Positions 32,574 to 44,945 of a stretch of DNA of 64,000 nt are shown one piece after another. The notes below the pieces were generated by a model. It did not search any database and was not told the DNA's origin. It was given only the letters and a program-made list of their open reading frames with translations. Origin of the DNA: Leptidea sinapis. Taxonomy: Eukaryota; Arthropoda; Insecta; Lepidoptera; Pieridae. The stretch covers positions 13,430,001-13,494,000 of the forward strand of contig NC_066268.1 of NCBI RefSeq assembly GCF_905404315.1, read 5' to 3'. How positions within the stretch are numbered: position 1 is the stretch's first letter; each line of letters starts with the position of its first letter. A program made the translations under genes and the position numbers.

Positions 32574-32818
32574 GTATTGACAAACTTTTGTACAAATTAT
32601 CTTGCCCCAAATTAGGCATATAGCCTGTCTAATGGGTTGCAAGACAATTAATACAATATACTTACTTAAACATACATAAATACATTTAAACATCCATGAC
32701 TCGGAAACAAACATCCCTTATTCATCATATAAATGCTTGCACCTACCGGGATTCGAACCCGGGACCTCTATCTTAGTAGATAGGATCGCTAACCACTCGG
32801 CTATACAGGTCGTCAAGG
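32574..32818 (-). mobile_element. tRNA-derived SINE
   Basis: On the minus strand the tRNA-like head TTGACGACCTGTATAGCCGA has an A box (TAGCCGAGTGG, 32793..32803) and a B box (GGTTCGAATCC, 32749..32759). It is followed by a body with GATGTTTGTTTCCGAGTCAT and GGGGCAAGATAATTTG. The head cannot form a proper acceptor stem, so this is a SINE and not a tRNA gene. Confidence 0.75.
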
Positions 32819-33493
32819 TTAGTATATAGAGTTGTTGCCGATAGGTGAGGAATAGAAGACATTTCATCATAATTTTGAGGATGATTGGAGCAAATTGGAT
32901 GGATCGTTTGCGACGTGTTACCCTTAACATCAGGTGAACAACCAGCTCACATAGTTACTTAATCCCATAAACGATGGTATTGAAATTTTATATCTTATAT
33001 GTTCTTACCAAAACAGTTTTTATTCGGGTGAAGTTAGGGTGGCTAATAAAAAATATTATTTATGCATCAATATTAATAAGAAATCATAACGTTATTCTTC
33101 TTAGCAATTCTTATTTAAGCACTGTCATATCAATTCTAGAAATTAAATAATTTTTGGTTGATTTGGTCAATTCTATAAATTTAATGGTTAAATTTATGTT
33201 GCTTACATGTCTTCATCATTGTAGGCTTACACTAGTCTTAAATTATAGAAAGTGCTTTCAGCGATTATGTAAAATACGCTTCTTAAACAAAATTAATTGT
33301 GAATTGTAAGGAATTTCCACAGATTAAATTACAATCGTGTTATATGTGCTCTCACACACATAGCTAAGATGGAAATTTAAAAATTCCTTGTTACGAAAAT
33401 AAGCAAAAATCTACAAAGCTTATTGTGATACCTAGAACTCCAGTCACGAGCGAGATATTAATATAAATGACGTGTTAAAACAATAAGTCAATA

Positions 33494-33720
33494 CAAATAA
33501 AATTTGAAAAACAAATTTTTATGAACGATGCGGGAGTCGAACCTACGACTTCTGGCGTTGACACAACCTGAGAGTTGAACAAAGCATACAAGATTTTATG
33601 ACGATACGCCACTCGAACAGTTAGCTCAGTTGGTTAGAGCACTGGCACGGAACGTTCGAGCCCCGCATCGTTCAAAACATTTCGTTTTTCAAATTTTATT
33701 TGTGTTTTAATCCTAGAAGT
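33494..33720. mobile_element. inverted pair of tRNA-derived SINE segments
   Basis: The right half (plus strand) has an A box (TAGCTCAGTTGG, 33622..) and a B box (GTTCGAGCCCC, 33654..), then GCATCGTTCAAAACATTTCG. The left half (33494..33545) is the inverted copy of its 3' part, with CAAATAAAATTTGAAAAAC and GAACGATGCGGG. The two can pair over about 50 bases. Confidence 0.6.
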
Positions 33721-35034
33721 GAGGGTTATCACTTTAAAAACATAACATATTGTTCACAAGTCAACAGGTTAATTTGTCTATATTCTTCGTTATGTGAATC
33801 TCACCTTCTTCAAGTCTTTGTTAGTATCCGTGTCATCGGCCTTCCTCTTCTCGCACGAGAGAATGCAGTTCTTGCCATTGTCCTTTTCGCCCTGGAACAA
33901 GAGAAATTACATTGAATTTCTTTCTAATATTACATTATTGACACCACTAAACTTAATATACCCAATAGATTTTTTATGTTACTTAGTAATTAACATCAAT
34001 TTTATTCATGATTCACAGGTGTTGGTACCGACTAGTTTCAGACCATTTGAATTTCATCAGGGTGAATATAGTTAAAATCGTGCGCAATATGAGAGAAAAT
34101 TCGTAGTGCTAGACGGGACGTAGCCGCGGACTCAATACACTCACCTTGATGAAGGACCTTTCTAATGGTATAGGATGGATTGTGATTTAAATTAACAATG
34201 TCTCACGAAAATTTTAAGTTTTTAACGTATTGTGTGCCATACTTATCATATAATTTAATTCATCATTTCACATGTAGTCCATAGGTATATTTGATTCCGA
34301 TAAAACATATATGGATTCTGTTTTGTACTTACTATACTATAATTATTACAGTAGTTACTTATACTTAGAAAACTGAGCACCAAAGCAAGAGTTTCTAACT
34401 ACAATTCATTTTATTAATACACATAAAATAGCTGCCAATCAAAGTTTCTATATGCATCTATTTCATAACATTTTACGTATTTATAATACTCCTGCATGTT
34501 ATGATTAAGTACAGTATTCCACCACTGAAAGAGAGATTAAAAAGTAAATTCAATGTTATTGGGCTTTTCGTGGAATGTTCCGGATATTACCGCTGGGAGC
34601 CTAGCGCTATCTGCGGAACAAATTTCGCAGAAAATGTGCAAATATAATAAAATATAGAAAAAGCCGACACTACACATCTCAAACTCGAATAGGATTACTT
34701 TTAGATATTTTTCCTATTTATGATTATGTTATTTACTTATATATTGGCATATTATTTTTGCTTGCTCTATCTTACATGAAATTCGAGAATGCGGATCGAT
34801 TATGGTAAGCGTAGGTTACAGGTGCGATATCAGCCTTTCATAAAAAGTCATTAGTCGTTAAGAATCGCGAAATTTATTCCTTTAGAAAACTCTTTGACGT
34901 CAACTAAATCTAAGAGAGAGGAAAAGACACAAGAATCCCTTCCGGTATTAATTTTTGCACTTAGCTATTGTGACACCATCATATAGAACGCTGTAAATAA
35001 GTTATTGTCTAGTCTCAGGCCAGTTAGATGCTTA

Positions 35035-35180
35035 AAAGTATAAAAAGGCATTTATTTACTTAAAATTGATTCCTCAAGAATTCTTTTTGATGTCATTTCT
35101 ATAATACTAGATACTACTACCGCTTCGGAAACAAATGGCACTCTGAGAGAAACTCGCAAGAAACTCGTTATATTTACAGT
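35035..35180 (+). repeat. LINE-derived 3' UTR fragment
   Basis: This is the same family as 19380..19590, sharing GCTTCGGAAACAAATGGCAC and TTGATTCCTCAAGAATTC, with the central part deleted. Confidence 0.4.
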
Positions 35181-35559
35181 GATTTAAATGTATCAGATGA
35201 TAAATGTAGACGATATAGAATCAATAAATGAAATATAATAATTTGTTGGAACATAAAATTTCTTGTCGAATATTGAAATGTACAGATTACGGACTATTTG
35301 CCTCAGTGACGTAGTACTTCCACTCGTTTAAACGATTTCATTCTGGCTCTCTAATGATAAATATTCCTAGTAGGGTCTATTTTCATTACTAAACAGATTG
35401 TTAAATGTACTGTAATAATGTGATCTAGGTTAACATGTTGTCCTAGATTGATGAGGTTCGTTATCACTATTACAAGTTTGTGCGTTCTCCGATAAAAATA
35501 CTCCTTTTGTCATATCCCCTCGATTTGAGATCTCTAGGCTGACTGCCACAGCTTGTATC

Positions 35560-36115
35560 GGCACACTTGGCGTTGAAATATCACGTTCATCTCCATAGTT
35601 ACTTGGAAGAGAAGGCCATGTTGGCCTCTAAAAAGCTTGGTGTACTAAGTAAGCCGAAACAGTACTTCACTTCAAGCCACCTATTTAAGTCGCTAATTTA
35701 GCCATATCTCTGAGTATGCGTTCCCCAGTCCCAGCTTCTTCCATTTGACCGCATACAGGAGCGGCGCGAAGCATCGACAATTTAGTCATTTCCGATCGTC
35801 TTGATTCTTTGGCGTTGCGAAGAGTTGTATGTTCTCCTTGCATCCTCTACCGTATATATCACAAGACGTGGTCAGTGGGGTGTTTCAAGATGATACCAGT
35901 AGCCATAATCCACCACTGCATTTTACGTCGAAAAGCGAAATTTCACCCGCATCATGTTGACGTCTGGCATTCTAAAACCGCTGTTTTTGCGAGGAACTTA
36001 TGCTTCGCACAGACCCTTCGTAGAATGAATTTCAATTTCAAGATTAGATCAAACTCCCACCTTTAAGCCGGCAACACATTACTTGACCCCTGTTGTTGGA
36101 TATTCCCCCTCTTTT
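35560..36115 (+). mobile_element. Jockey-like LINE, old decayed copy
   Basis: The plus strand keeps, across several frameshifts, LEEKAMLASKKLGVLSKPKQ, a YRIYH block near 35845 and the HHVDVWHS block near 35955. These align to the LINE at 31905 and 39306 but are much more diverged. Confidence 0.55.
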
Positions 36116-37157
36116 ATAAAAAAAATCTTCATGTATGAACTATTAGTATTATGTAGGACTACATTTCAATAAGAAATCTCATATCTTGTATAATTTATTG
36201 AATCAAAGATATAAATTCCAGATATTTCATTAGGTTACCTCACCAGAGATAGGCGGGATTAATATAGAATTTCATTTATTCCAACTGGGGTGGGGTGAAA
36301 TAGCCTTGGAACATTCCATCTTGGTTTTTCATTCCAGCATGGTCTGCAGGGGCCGTGAAAATATTTGATTTTATGGATTATCTTTTTCGTTAATATTATT
36401 TCCCAGCATTTAAAAAAGGGTCTTATAAATGTGGGATGTTTGAATATTATTACAAATATCGGATATTAAGAGATGATACTTATTTTCAAGTCAAGTAGAA
36501 TTAGTAAGTTTAGCTCGGCCAGTTCTTTTTCGAGAGGAAACATAAAAATATGCATAGTCAAAAATCTGCATCTTAGCTTATTGGGTGTTACATCTGAGCT
36601 TAGAACCAGACCGGTGGTAGAGACTAGATGATTAATTAAATGCTGAAGTTATTAAAATAAGTTGTGTTTATTTCAATTCCATTCAATTCCACTTTATAGT
36701 AATTATATTGTATTTCTTCATATTAGTTCTTATGTTGCACACTTTAAATTTAAAAATTATGTATAATGTAATATTGGCATGGTGACGTTGCCTGTAAGTG
36801 CAATAACACTTAGATTTAGATTAATTTCTTATAATATTCAATGCAATTAGTTACTGATTATTGTGTTGGCGATGGTAATAAATTAATTATTAAGATATTT
36901 TTTAAAGAGTTAATTTAAGAAACCATATCGATAAGTTAACTATGTTTTGTTTTCAAATTTAATTTGTGTAATTGATCCCAGAAGTGACTTTAAAAACATG
37001 GCAATCAAATCTAAACAGATTTGAAAAAGCGACATCTCAAGACAATTTCCTAAATATTGGGGTTGAGCAGATTATCAACTGTAAAGTAAATTCTGTAAAT
37101 AAAGCCACAACCTGAGGCTGAACAAGAGATATCAAGATTTATGAACGTGACGTCACT

Positions 37158-37250
37158 GAAACGGTTAGCTCAGTGGAAGAGCGCTCGCACGAAACGCGTG
37201 AGGTCGCGGTTCATAAATTTTGTTTGCAAATTTAATTTGTGTAAGTTAAC
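37158..37250 (+). mobile_element. tRNA-derived SINE, second copy of the 33.6-kb family
   Basis: ACGGTTAGCTCAGTGGAAGA then GGTCGCGGTTCATAAATTTT and TTTGCAAATTTAATTTGTG repeat the head and tail at 33610..33720. A further stretch at 36950..37010 repeats the tail, with CAGAAGTGACTTTAAAAACA. Confidence 0.55.
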
Positions 37251-37923
37251 TAAGTGTTATCCCTTAACTAAGGTCAGTTTGTAATGTCAACATAACACTT
37301 TTTAAATGCATATAGTATTATAATAACAGTAAGATGGCAGGATTAACAGTAAAAAGATACATACTTTAACTCGTTAATTTTTCCTCGTTATATTATGAGG
37401 ACATTTTCATGGGGTCAGAAGACAAAGCAAACATACAGGTCACTGTAGGTAAATAACCACCGCCGCGCATACACTAAAAACACTAGAGAAGTGATAGGGG
37501 TATTGTCAGATTATTAGATTGGTGAACACCATTTTGGAAGGTTAACTAATTCCTAAAAAAAATTACACTTAATTGAAAAATATTATAAGCCATTATGCAA
37601 AGCATACCAGGTTATTAACGCTTTTGCGAATTTTTTATCCAGTAATATGGGATTACTATACTGTTAAGTCACGTCTATACGGCTTCAACCTATTACGAAC
37701 CCTTAACCCTATCCTGTACTGATATTTTTATTATAATACTTGAATCGTCCCATGATTATGCACAAAAATTTCGAATAATTTTACTATATGAGGACAATTA
37801 TAGTATATTTTAGTTTTTAAATTATAGAGCTTTTCTTAAATATTTTTTATTAATGTATGTTTTTAAAATTATTTTTTTTTTACTTTCTTGCGTATTAATT
37901 CCGCTAAGTGTCTTCTTTCACCC

Positions 37924-37985
37924 ATTCGACATGTGTATTGCCAATACACGATATATCTTCAGGAGATGTTAACTCGCCGAGTTCT
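37924..37985 (-). ncRNA. degenerate hammerhead-like motif
   Basis: The minus strand has CTGAAGA, a weak stem, a CAATAC in place of GAAAC, then CATGTCGAATG. It is a diverged relative of the 62.3-kb motif and is unlikely to be active. Confidence 0.3.
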
Positions 37986-38012
37986 GAAACGAGACTAGGG
38001 AAACGAGATTTT

Positions 38013-38070
38013 TTTTTTCAAATCAATATCACTTTATTCATTTAGCTCAAGGTAATTACAGGTATAAACA
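38013..38070 (-). repeat. short LINE 3' tip (TTTGA-tailed family)
   Basis: TCAAATCAATATCACTTTAT followed by TCATTTAGCTCAAGGTAAT is the antisense 3' tip of the LINE family at 10905 and 51855. Confidence 0.4.
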
Positions 38071-39305
38071 ATAATAATCATTTATTCCACTCTAATTATA
38101 TATGGTACAGAATGTTTTGTGCCCTACCCTCTACGTGATGATACCCTGAGTTTCAGAGGTTGTCCTTCTGAAAGCTTATGACATAACTATTAGCAAACTG
38201 ACTAAAAAAGGTGTGTGTGTGTGAAGTTTTATTTTTGGTGACAGGTGAAAGAAAAAATATTGTTGAAAGACAACACTTAGCAGAAATTAATACTCAAGGA
38301 ATTCTCATAACATTCAATAAAATATCTGTGATTAGCAAATCCGTCAACGCTAATTCAAACGGAAAGCAAAACTTTTCCATTACGCTTTCTCTTGTAATTC
38401 ATTCATTCATCTTTCATTTTACTTTTTCATTCCATTAACAATAATCGTTCTGTTGTTGATTGTAGCAATGTATTTCTATGAAACACCCAGGGGAATCTCA
38501 TTATAAATTATTGTAACTACCTCGAAATATTAGAAACATTTTATTATTATGAATAATATTATTAACAAATAGATGATATGATGCTATGAAAAGTCACATA
38601 TCGTGTTAATTTTAATATAATTATTACAAAAATATGTCTCAACTCGCTCTTCGCTTCCAAAATTGGTTTGGAATGAAAGCGAAGTAGATGGTAGCAAAAC
38701 ACGTCATTAACTCAAAAAGGCGAAACAAATTAAAAATCTTTTTGACTCCAACAAACGTTCGAGTTTCCCCTCCGTAAATTGAAAACACTAGAATTAAAAC
38801 CATTTTGACGCCAGCATGCCTTAATTACGGCGAAACTATTCCCTGCCTTTTTATACTCGCGGGGAATATATAAAGCATTATGTTATACAAGCGAACGGTT
38901 TCACTCGACATATTCAATTCAATTTGCTCATTAAATTTTGCAGGTTGCTCTTATAATTATTTCTACAGAATGACCCTCAATAGGGCTGTCGGCATTCCAT
39001 ATTTTTACTTTGATCCGGGCTTTAGAATTTCGTCCAAAATATTATTTATAAAGATAAGTAGAAGGATGACAACGTTTTTAGGAAAATTAGGATTGATCTT
39101 ATCCTAGTCAAACAAAAAATAGTGTATTCGTGTGGAAATGTCATTGTTTTTCTTATATATTTCGAGTTAATCCCAGGCTTTTATGTCAACAATGTAATCA
39201 GATTTTTAACACACAATTTCGAACAATTGTTTTCGCTTAGGGATTTACAATTCTCTAATATAAAATGGGAGTTTATTATATATAAGTATACATTGTCACA
39301 AGATT

Positions 39306-39875
39306 AAGTTTTTTTTTATGGAATAGGAGGACAAACGAGCGTACGGGTCTGTTGTTAAGTGATCACCGCCGCCCACAATCTCTTGCAACACCAGAGGAAT
39401 CACAGGAGCGTTGCCGGCGTTTAAGGAAGGTGTACGAGCTTTTTTTGAAGGTACCCATGTCGTATCGTCCCGGAAACACCGCACAAGGAAGCTCATTCCA
39501 CAGCTTTGTAGTACGTGGAAGAAAGCTCCTTGAAAACCGCACTGTGGAGGATCGCCACACATCCAGATGGTGAGAATGATATCCTAACTTGTGGCGTGTC
39601 GTGCGAAGGTGGAATTCGGCGGCAGGAATCAGGTTAAACAGCTCTTCGGAACACTCCCCGTGATAAATGCGAAGACACACAATGAAGCGACGTCTCTACG
39701 CAACGCCAAGTGATCCAGCCGTTCACAGAGCACTGGGTCCCCGACAATTCGAGCTGCTCTGCGTTGCACGCGGTCAATTGAATCGAGCTGATACTGGGGT
39801 GCGCCAGACAAGAGATGACAGCAATACTCCATGTGTGGCCGAAGTGGCTTGAAGTATTGCCGTGCTGTATTAATA
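39306..39875 (-). mobile_element. Jockey-like LINE 3' part, best-preserved copy
   Basis: The minus strand encodes MEYCCHLLSGAPQYQLDSID, AARIVGDPVLCERLDHLALR, LIPAAEFHLRTTRHKLGYHS and GRYDMGTFKKSSYTFLKRRQ, with frameshifts. It ends with the family's 3' tip and A run. The polymerase is 5' truncated at about 39875. Confidence 0.8.
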
Positions 39876-40261
39876 TTTTGTCTGGGTTTAATTTTTTTCT
39901 GTCGCCCCCTTTACGCAGGTGTTAATATTTTCGTGCACATATTACAAACAGATTTTCGTATACTATATAAAGTGATGTAACAGTTAGAATTCCAGTTTAT
40001 TTGATTCAGAGTCGGGGTCCGAGTATGTATATATCTCTTACAGGTACATTATACATAATATGTACAGGCATGTACATAAATAATAGTAATACGTTACATT
40101 TATTAAGTTTTGCTTTATTTTATGTAATAGTAATAATATATTTCTGGGAGGCTTCTTTCATAGTTTGCTGGCTAGACGAGTTACGAACTTCACCAACACG
40201 ATACATTGTCCATTCTTAACATCCTATGACTTAAAATGATAAGCGTACCTCCGATGACACT

Positions 40262-40360
40262 CAAAATTTTGAGATTTTCAATAATCCTAAGTGACACCTC
40301 ATTTTAATTAGCAGGGCGTATCTCTTACTATCAGGTTATCGTTTTGCTCGCCTAATCGCC
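40262..40360 (+). mobile_element. SINE-like repeat, degenerate 3' part
   Basis: GAGATTTTCAATAATCCTAA, then GCAGGGCGTATC and TGCTCGCCTAATCGCC, follow the 3' half of the SINE-like family with about 25 percent divergence. Confidence 0.4.
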
Positions 40361-40498
40361 ATTTTAAATTGCTTTTTTATGAGTTTTATCACTAAGCAAC
40401 ACAATTACTAAAGTTATAATTAAGTTAGGTACAATTGTTTTTCATCAGAACTTGACACAATGAGATTCTCACTTATTTGTGTAAAATCCCAAACTAAA

Positions 40499-40554
40499 AA
40501 GAATTAACCTACTTAAGCGTTGTATTATTACAATGCTCAAGTAGGTTAATTCTT
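40499..40554. repeat. 56-base hairpin with a 4-base loop
   Basis: AAGAATTAACCTACTTAAGC (then GTTGTA) pairs with its reverse complement across TTAT with two mismatches. It is not part of a recognised element. Confidence 0.6.
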
Positions 40555-41599
40555 GACGCTTTTGCTTTATTGGGGGAAAATAGCATTACCACGCCGCTAA
40601 TTCACGTCTACATCACTCCAATATTTTCTAATTAACTGCCTTAATGGAACGAGCGTTGTATTTCCTATATTAGAGTTAATAACAAAGATATGCTGTTAAC
40701 ATGCTTTAGTTATGCTGATAAAATAAATATTTTGTATTTTAGTAACGTAGGTACAAGATTATGGATCTATTTACCGTAATGGGCTCTTAAAAAATTGTTT
40801 GTCGTATACGGCGAGGTCAGCCAATAAGCTCATATTTTTTTTTAAATTATGTTAACATAAAGTATAAAATAAAACAATTCAAATTATATTTTCCGCCTCT
40901 ACACCCACCCTATCCACTACCCATAGCAGGCGTAGGCTCCGCGCGTAGTACTTATCGATCGTAGCATTACGTAGCTGTCTCGTAGCGTCTCATAATGAGT
41001 TACGTTATTTTTAGTAGCGGATCTAACACGGCGAGCGTTGCGTTCGTCTCGCCTCCGCTATAATATAGTCATACAAATGTGGTTTATTTTAAGCTCGTTG
41101 AAAACTTTTTGATGATAAATATAATAATGGAATTGAGAGCGTGTTTTACATTATTAGACAAAGCTCTAAATATAGACGCATAATATTATAGAGACGGAGT
41201 TGTTCAAGAAGAACTTATGAAAATGCGACAATTATGCGACACAATTTTTAAGTGAAAACTTTTTTAGTTGCGCTTAGCACGTAATGAAACTGAATTGTCA
41301 TGGTCAACTATGTAGCGATGGTTCGGCTGAAGTCGGCTCATCGAAAAGAGCGTGTTCATAGAACAAAATAAACTAGAGTAATTTTCACACAATTATAATT
41401 ATATACATTTTTTCCGTAAAACTACCTGACACCAAGAATAATGCTCAATTAGACAAGATATAGCCTAAACAGCCATACGTATGTCACCAAAGTGAAGGGA
41501 GTGATATGTATATCAGTCTAAATTAAAATTCATACATTTTCTATTTATGTAATATTTTATCACCTATAGTTATAAGGCTATATATATATAAGGCTATGC

Positions 41600-41853
41600 G
41601 TAGGTACGACATGGCCATTACATTGCAGTGCCACTCGGGATTCTTTTAAAAACCTGAAAATTCTCAGCGGCACCACAATTGCGTTCGTCACCTTGCGACA
41701 TGAGATGTTGAGTCTCATTTGCCCAGTAATTTCACTAGCTACGGCGCCCTCCAGATTGAATAACAATATTACTGCTTCATGACAGAAAAAGTCGCCGTTG
41801 TGGTAACCATAATCTAGCTGGCATCCTGTGCAAAGAAGCCTTCCACTGGTAAA
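41600..41853 (-). mobile_element. SINE-like repeat, copy 5
   Basis: Minus-strand member with CTTTGCACAGGATGCCAGCT, GGCGCCGTAGCTAGTGAAAT and GGCACTGCAATGTAATGGCC, truncated at its 3' end near 41600 where a TATATATA stretch begins. Confidence 0.65.
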
Positions 41854-42401
41854 TGGCTTTAGTCTCCTCATACGAAACCCTTGGGCTTGGGACTTTTTTG
41901 CCCCGGGGAAGCACCGGGCAAAGCTAAATGTTTTGTGTGGGTTTAAATGTTTAAATATCACATTATAAGCATGAATGGCCAAAGTAAGATGTAACATTGT
42001 ACACATTGATAGATACGCAACAGATTGAATAAACAAGAACCGTATCCCTCTAATATTCCGACGTGTAGATTGATTTGACGGCGCCCTCGTTTTTCTTATT
42101 TGATTTATCGTTCGCGCGCCGCTGTCCGAGCATGACCGAGTGTTCGCGGAGGAGGTCATTAAAGTGTAATGTGCCGGGAGGAACGGGGAAATTGTTTTTA
42201 ATATTAGGGTTACAACTATGTTGTCATGTTACTGAAGTGTAAACTACTTAAGGCGCGCTGAACACTTTGTTTTAAGGCTATTCATTGATTTCGGGTAAAG
42301 GAAGTCTCAAGTCACTTTAGGAAGGGCAATCACTAAGAGTAAACTTATACTAAGTTATTGAATTAAATACTTCTTTAGCATGAGCACTTTTTGGTCCAAC
42401 A

Positions 42402-42600
42402 AAATCATGGATCTCGCGTCAACGTCACCGCACGCTTCCAATGAGCTATATGTATGTTGTGTATATGTGTGTACTTTTTGTGTAAACAAAAATCATGGAA
42501 CTCGCATTATCGTCACCGTACGTTCCCCATGATCTATATGTATACTGTGTATATATGTCTACTTTGTGGGTAAACAAAAAGAGTAAAACGCGTCATCGTC
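42402..42600. repeat. tandem repeat, ~88-base unit, 2.2 copies
   Basis: AAAATCATGGATCTCGCGTC..GTCACCGCACG..CTATATGTATGTTGTGTATA..GTAAACA is followed by a second diverged unit (42488..42575) and the start of a third. About 85 percent identity. Confidence 0.6.
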
Positions 42601-42905
42601 ATCACAATACAAGTAAAAGAACAGTAGTGTAACTCAGAGGTGTCCTTGAAATTTGTACCTATGTCTTGGCGAAGCGATTTCAGATTTATTTTTTTATAAT
42701 TACGCTTGAATCGTTCTACGCGTGTGTTTATTTAATATTATAGCTCTACGTTATATGTATTGTAAATGTAATTCTTTATAAAAACAGAATAAAATTATTA
42801 TATTACGCACATAGGGAGAAAAGTAGGTCATTCTCTTCCGCGGAATATTGTCACGATGACAATCGCGGGTGGCAATATCCTACTTATCCCACGTGGTGCG
42901 TATAC

Positions 42906-43039
42906 AATTTTTTTCCCACCTGAATAAAAAGCTCGCTTTTAGTAACTGGTACGAGGGACAAAAGCCGTCTTGCCGGGAGAGAACCGGCACTCGTATCAGA
43001 GAATTAAAGCGAGCTTTTCATCAAGGTGGGGAAAAAAAT
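42906..43039. mobile_element. fold-back MITE
   Basis: The arms 42906..42954 and 42989..43039 are inverted: ATTTTTTTCCCACCTGAATA..AAGCTCGCTTT..TACGAG against CTCGTAT..AAAGCGAGCTTTTCATCAAG..GGGGAAAAAAAT. The loop carries a further short GC hairpin (GCCG..CGGC). Confidence 0.6.
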
Positions 43040-43165
43040 GGTTTTTATATGAGAAATCTTATTTCGTATTATTTCACTTTTATTAAATTTTCACTTGTGT
43101 TGTGTCTTAAAATATCCATCATAACTACAGTAAGTTTTATTTTGAATTTTTAACGTGAAAATGTG

Positions 43166-43428
43166 ACGCGACCTTCACGAGATTTTCACCTGATGGTTAG
43201 TGATACACCCTGCCCACTACAACGCAGTGAGCTCAGGATCCTTAATTGAACCCATCATACGTGGTGCGCCATCACAATTACGATCATCCTTGTGGCATAA
43301 GATATTAAGTTTAAGCCTTCAACTTCACTAGCTATTATGCTTGCATATTGCTCCTTCATGACACAAAAAAGCGCCGCTGTAGTCCCCACATGGATTCATA
43401 TCCGGTGTAAAGAAGCCACCCACTGGTA
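43166..43428 (-). mobile_element. SINE-like repeat, old copy 6
   Basis: TGGGTGGCTTCTTTACACCG and the tail TCAGGTGAAAATCTCGTGAA on the minus strand follow the family end to end with about 30 percent divergence, making it one of the oldest copies here. Confidence 0.5.
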
Positions 43429-43455
43429 TATCTCTACCTCTAGATAGAGCCTCGA

Positions 43456-43620
43456 GCTGTTAGGCAACGGATGACAACAGGCCAGGTTCATTACTTTAGT
43501 GTGCATGCGTGACAAGCTATGTCTTACTCTCGCGATACGTATGTCACTTTGTTTTAGTGTGCGTGCATTGCTGAATATAGAGAATAACAGTTAGCCGCTA
43601 TTTATATCGACGATAAACTG
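43456..43620 (+). repeat. dispersed repeat shared with 57075..57203
   Basis: GCTGTTAGGCAACGGATGAC, AACAGGCCAGGTTCATTACT and AGTGTGC are repeated on the other strand near 57.1..57.2 kb. Confidence 0.4.
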
Positions 43621-43646
43621 TGACATATATATATGTCACAGTTTAT
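43613..43646. repeat. perfect 34-base palindrome
   Basis: ATAAACTGTGACATATA is followed at once by its exact reverse complement. Confidence 0.6.
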
Positions 43647-44636
43647 ACTCTATAAGATTGTGGGCATAATTTTCTCCCTTAGAAATGAAAAGATCTGAGT
43701 CTGAGTGCAAACGTGAGTACACCTGTACCTTCGTTCATACTCTTATACAACAACAACGTAATTGTTGCAACCACTTATGTTTGTTTAACAAACATTCATT
43801 TTCATATTAAAATAATACTCAAGGGAGTGAAAGAGGGGTTGAAAAAGAATTGTTATTATTACTTCATAAACGCAAGAGAGTCAAATGTTGAAAGCTCTTG
43901 AAACGAGGCGGAAATCTCAGGCAAAAAGCGACAGTATACTTCACACAGGTAGGACTGTACTCTGAAAACTCGTTTAGCTAATTCCTAATTAAGAATAAAG
44001 CTTTAATGTCGTCAGACTCCGAGGTTCGCGCATTGAGACACTCATTATTACTTAACGAAATTAGTTTCAAAGACACGAATACTAGTTCAGTGAAATTATT
44101 ATACTTTAAAAGTCAAATGTACGTTTGTTCGACGCTTTGTAAGGTCAGCTAAGCTGTCTGTTTTCTCAAAATATGTCGAAGGAAGGATTCTTGTTAACGG
44201 TAGTAAGCCACTCCGCCAGACTTACCCATAAACCAAAGACAAAAGTCAATTAAACTTCATTAAATTAGGCTTGAACTAAGCGCTATTGGATCATCACTAT
44301 AAATATTTACTTTAAATAACTGAATCTGATGATAGTATATCATATGATATTTTCGGAAAAAGTAGATAGAGCTCGTGAGAAGAACATACAAGAAACTCAA
44401 CGGCCTTAATTTTCCATCAATAGAGTATTTTATAATTGCTGTTATATACAAAACAAATTAGTTTATAAGGTTCGAATATATGAATCGTGTTCCAAGTTAA
44501 AAGCGTTTTGAACATCGAATATTTCATCAAAAGTAATAAAGAACAAATTGAAAAAATATAAATTAAAAATAAGTATAAATATAACCAATATCAGATCATG
44601 AATTCATACAAAAAATATAACATCTATTTTGTTTAA

Positions 44637-44945
44637 ATGTGTCACGAGGACACCTGCTGCCGAATTCCAACTTCGCACAACACGCCACAACACTTGGATG
44701 TCATTCTAACCTTCCGGGGATGTGTGGTGTTCTCCGCAGTGCGCGGTTTTCAAGGAAGTTGTCACATACAATCAAATTGTGAAATGAGCTTCCTTGCGCA
44801 GTGTTTTCGGGACAATACGACATGGGTACCTTCAAAAAAGTGGGTACATTTTTCTAATAGGCCGGCAACACTCCTGCTATTCCTCTGGTGTTGCAAGAGA
44901 ATGTGGGCAGCGGGCGTCGATTTTCAAAAGGTGATCTGTACACTC
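44637..44945 (+). mobile_element. Jockey-like LINE 3' fragment
   Basis: The plus strand carries the family's end: ACTTCGCACAACACGCCACA, CAAGGAAGTT, GACAATACGACATGGGTACC and GCCGGCAACACTCCTGCTAT. The reading frame is broken. Confidence 0.65.

Noticed and set aside
32739..32815. tRNA gene
   Set aside because: A and B boxes are present but the acceptor stem does not pair and a SINE body follows; it is the head of a tRNA-derived SINE.
40870..41070. GC-richer region that might be an exon or promoter
   Set aside because: No open frame with splice sites and no recognised repeat; left unassigned.
41578..42159. Longest ORF of the window, 193 codons on the minus strand
   Set aside because: Its last ~85 codons are antisense-free SINE-like repeat (41600..41853) and the first part shows no family or splice context; chance fusion of open frames.
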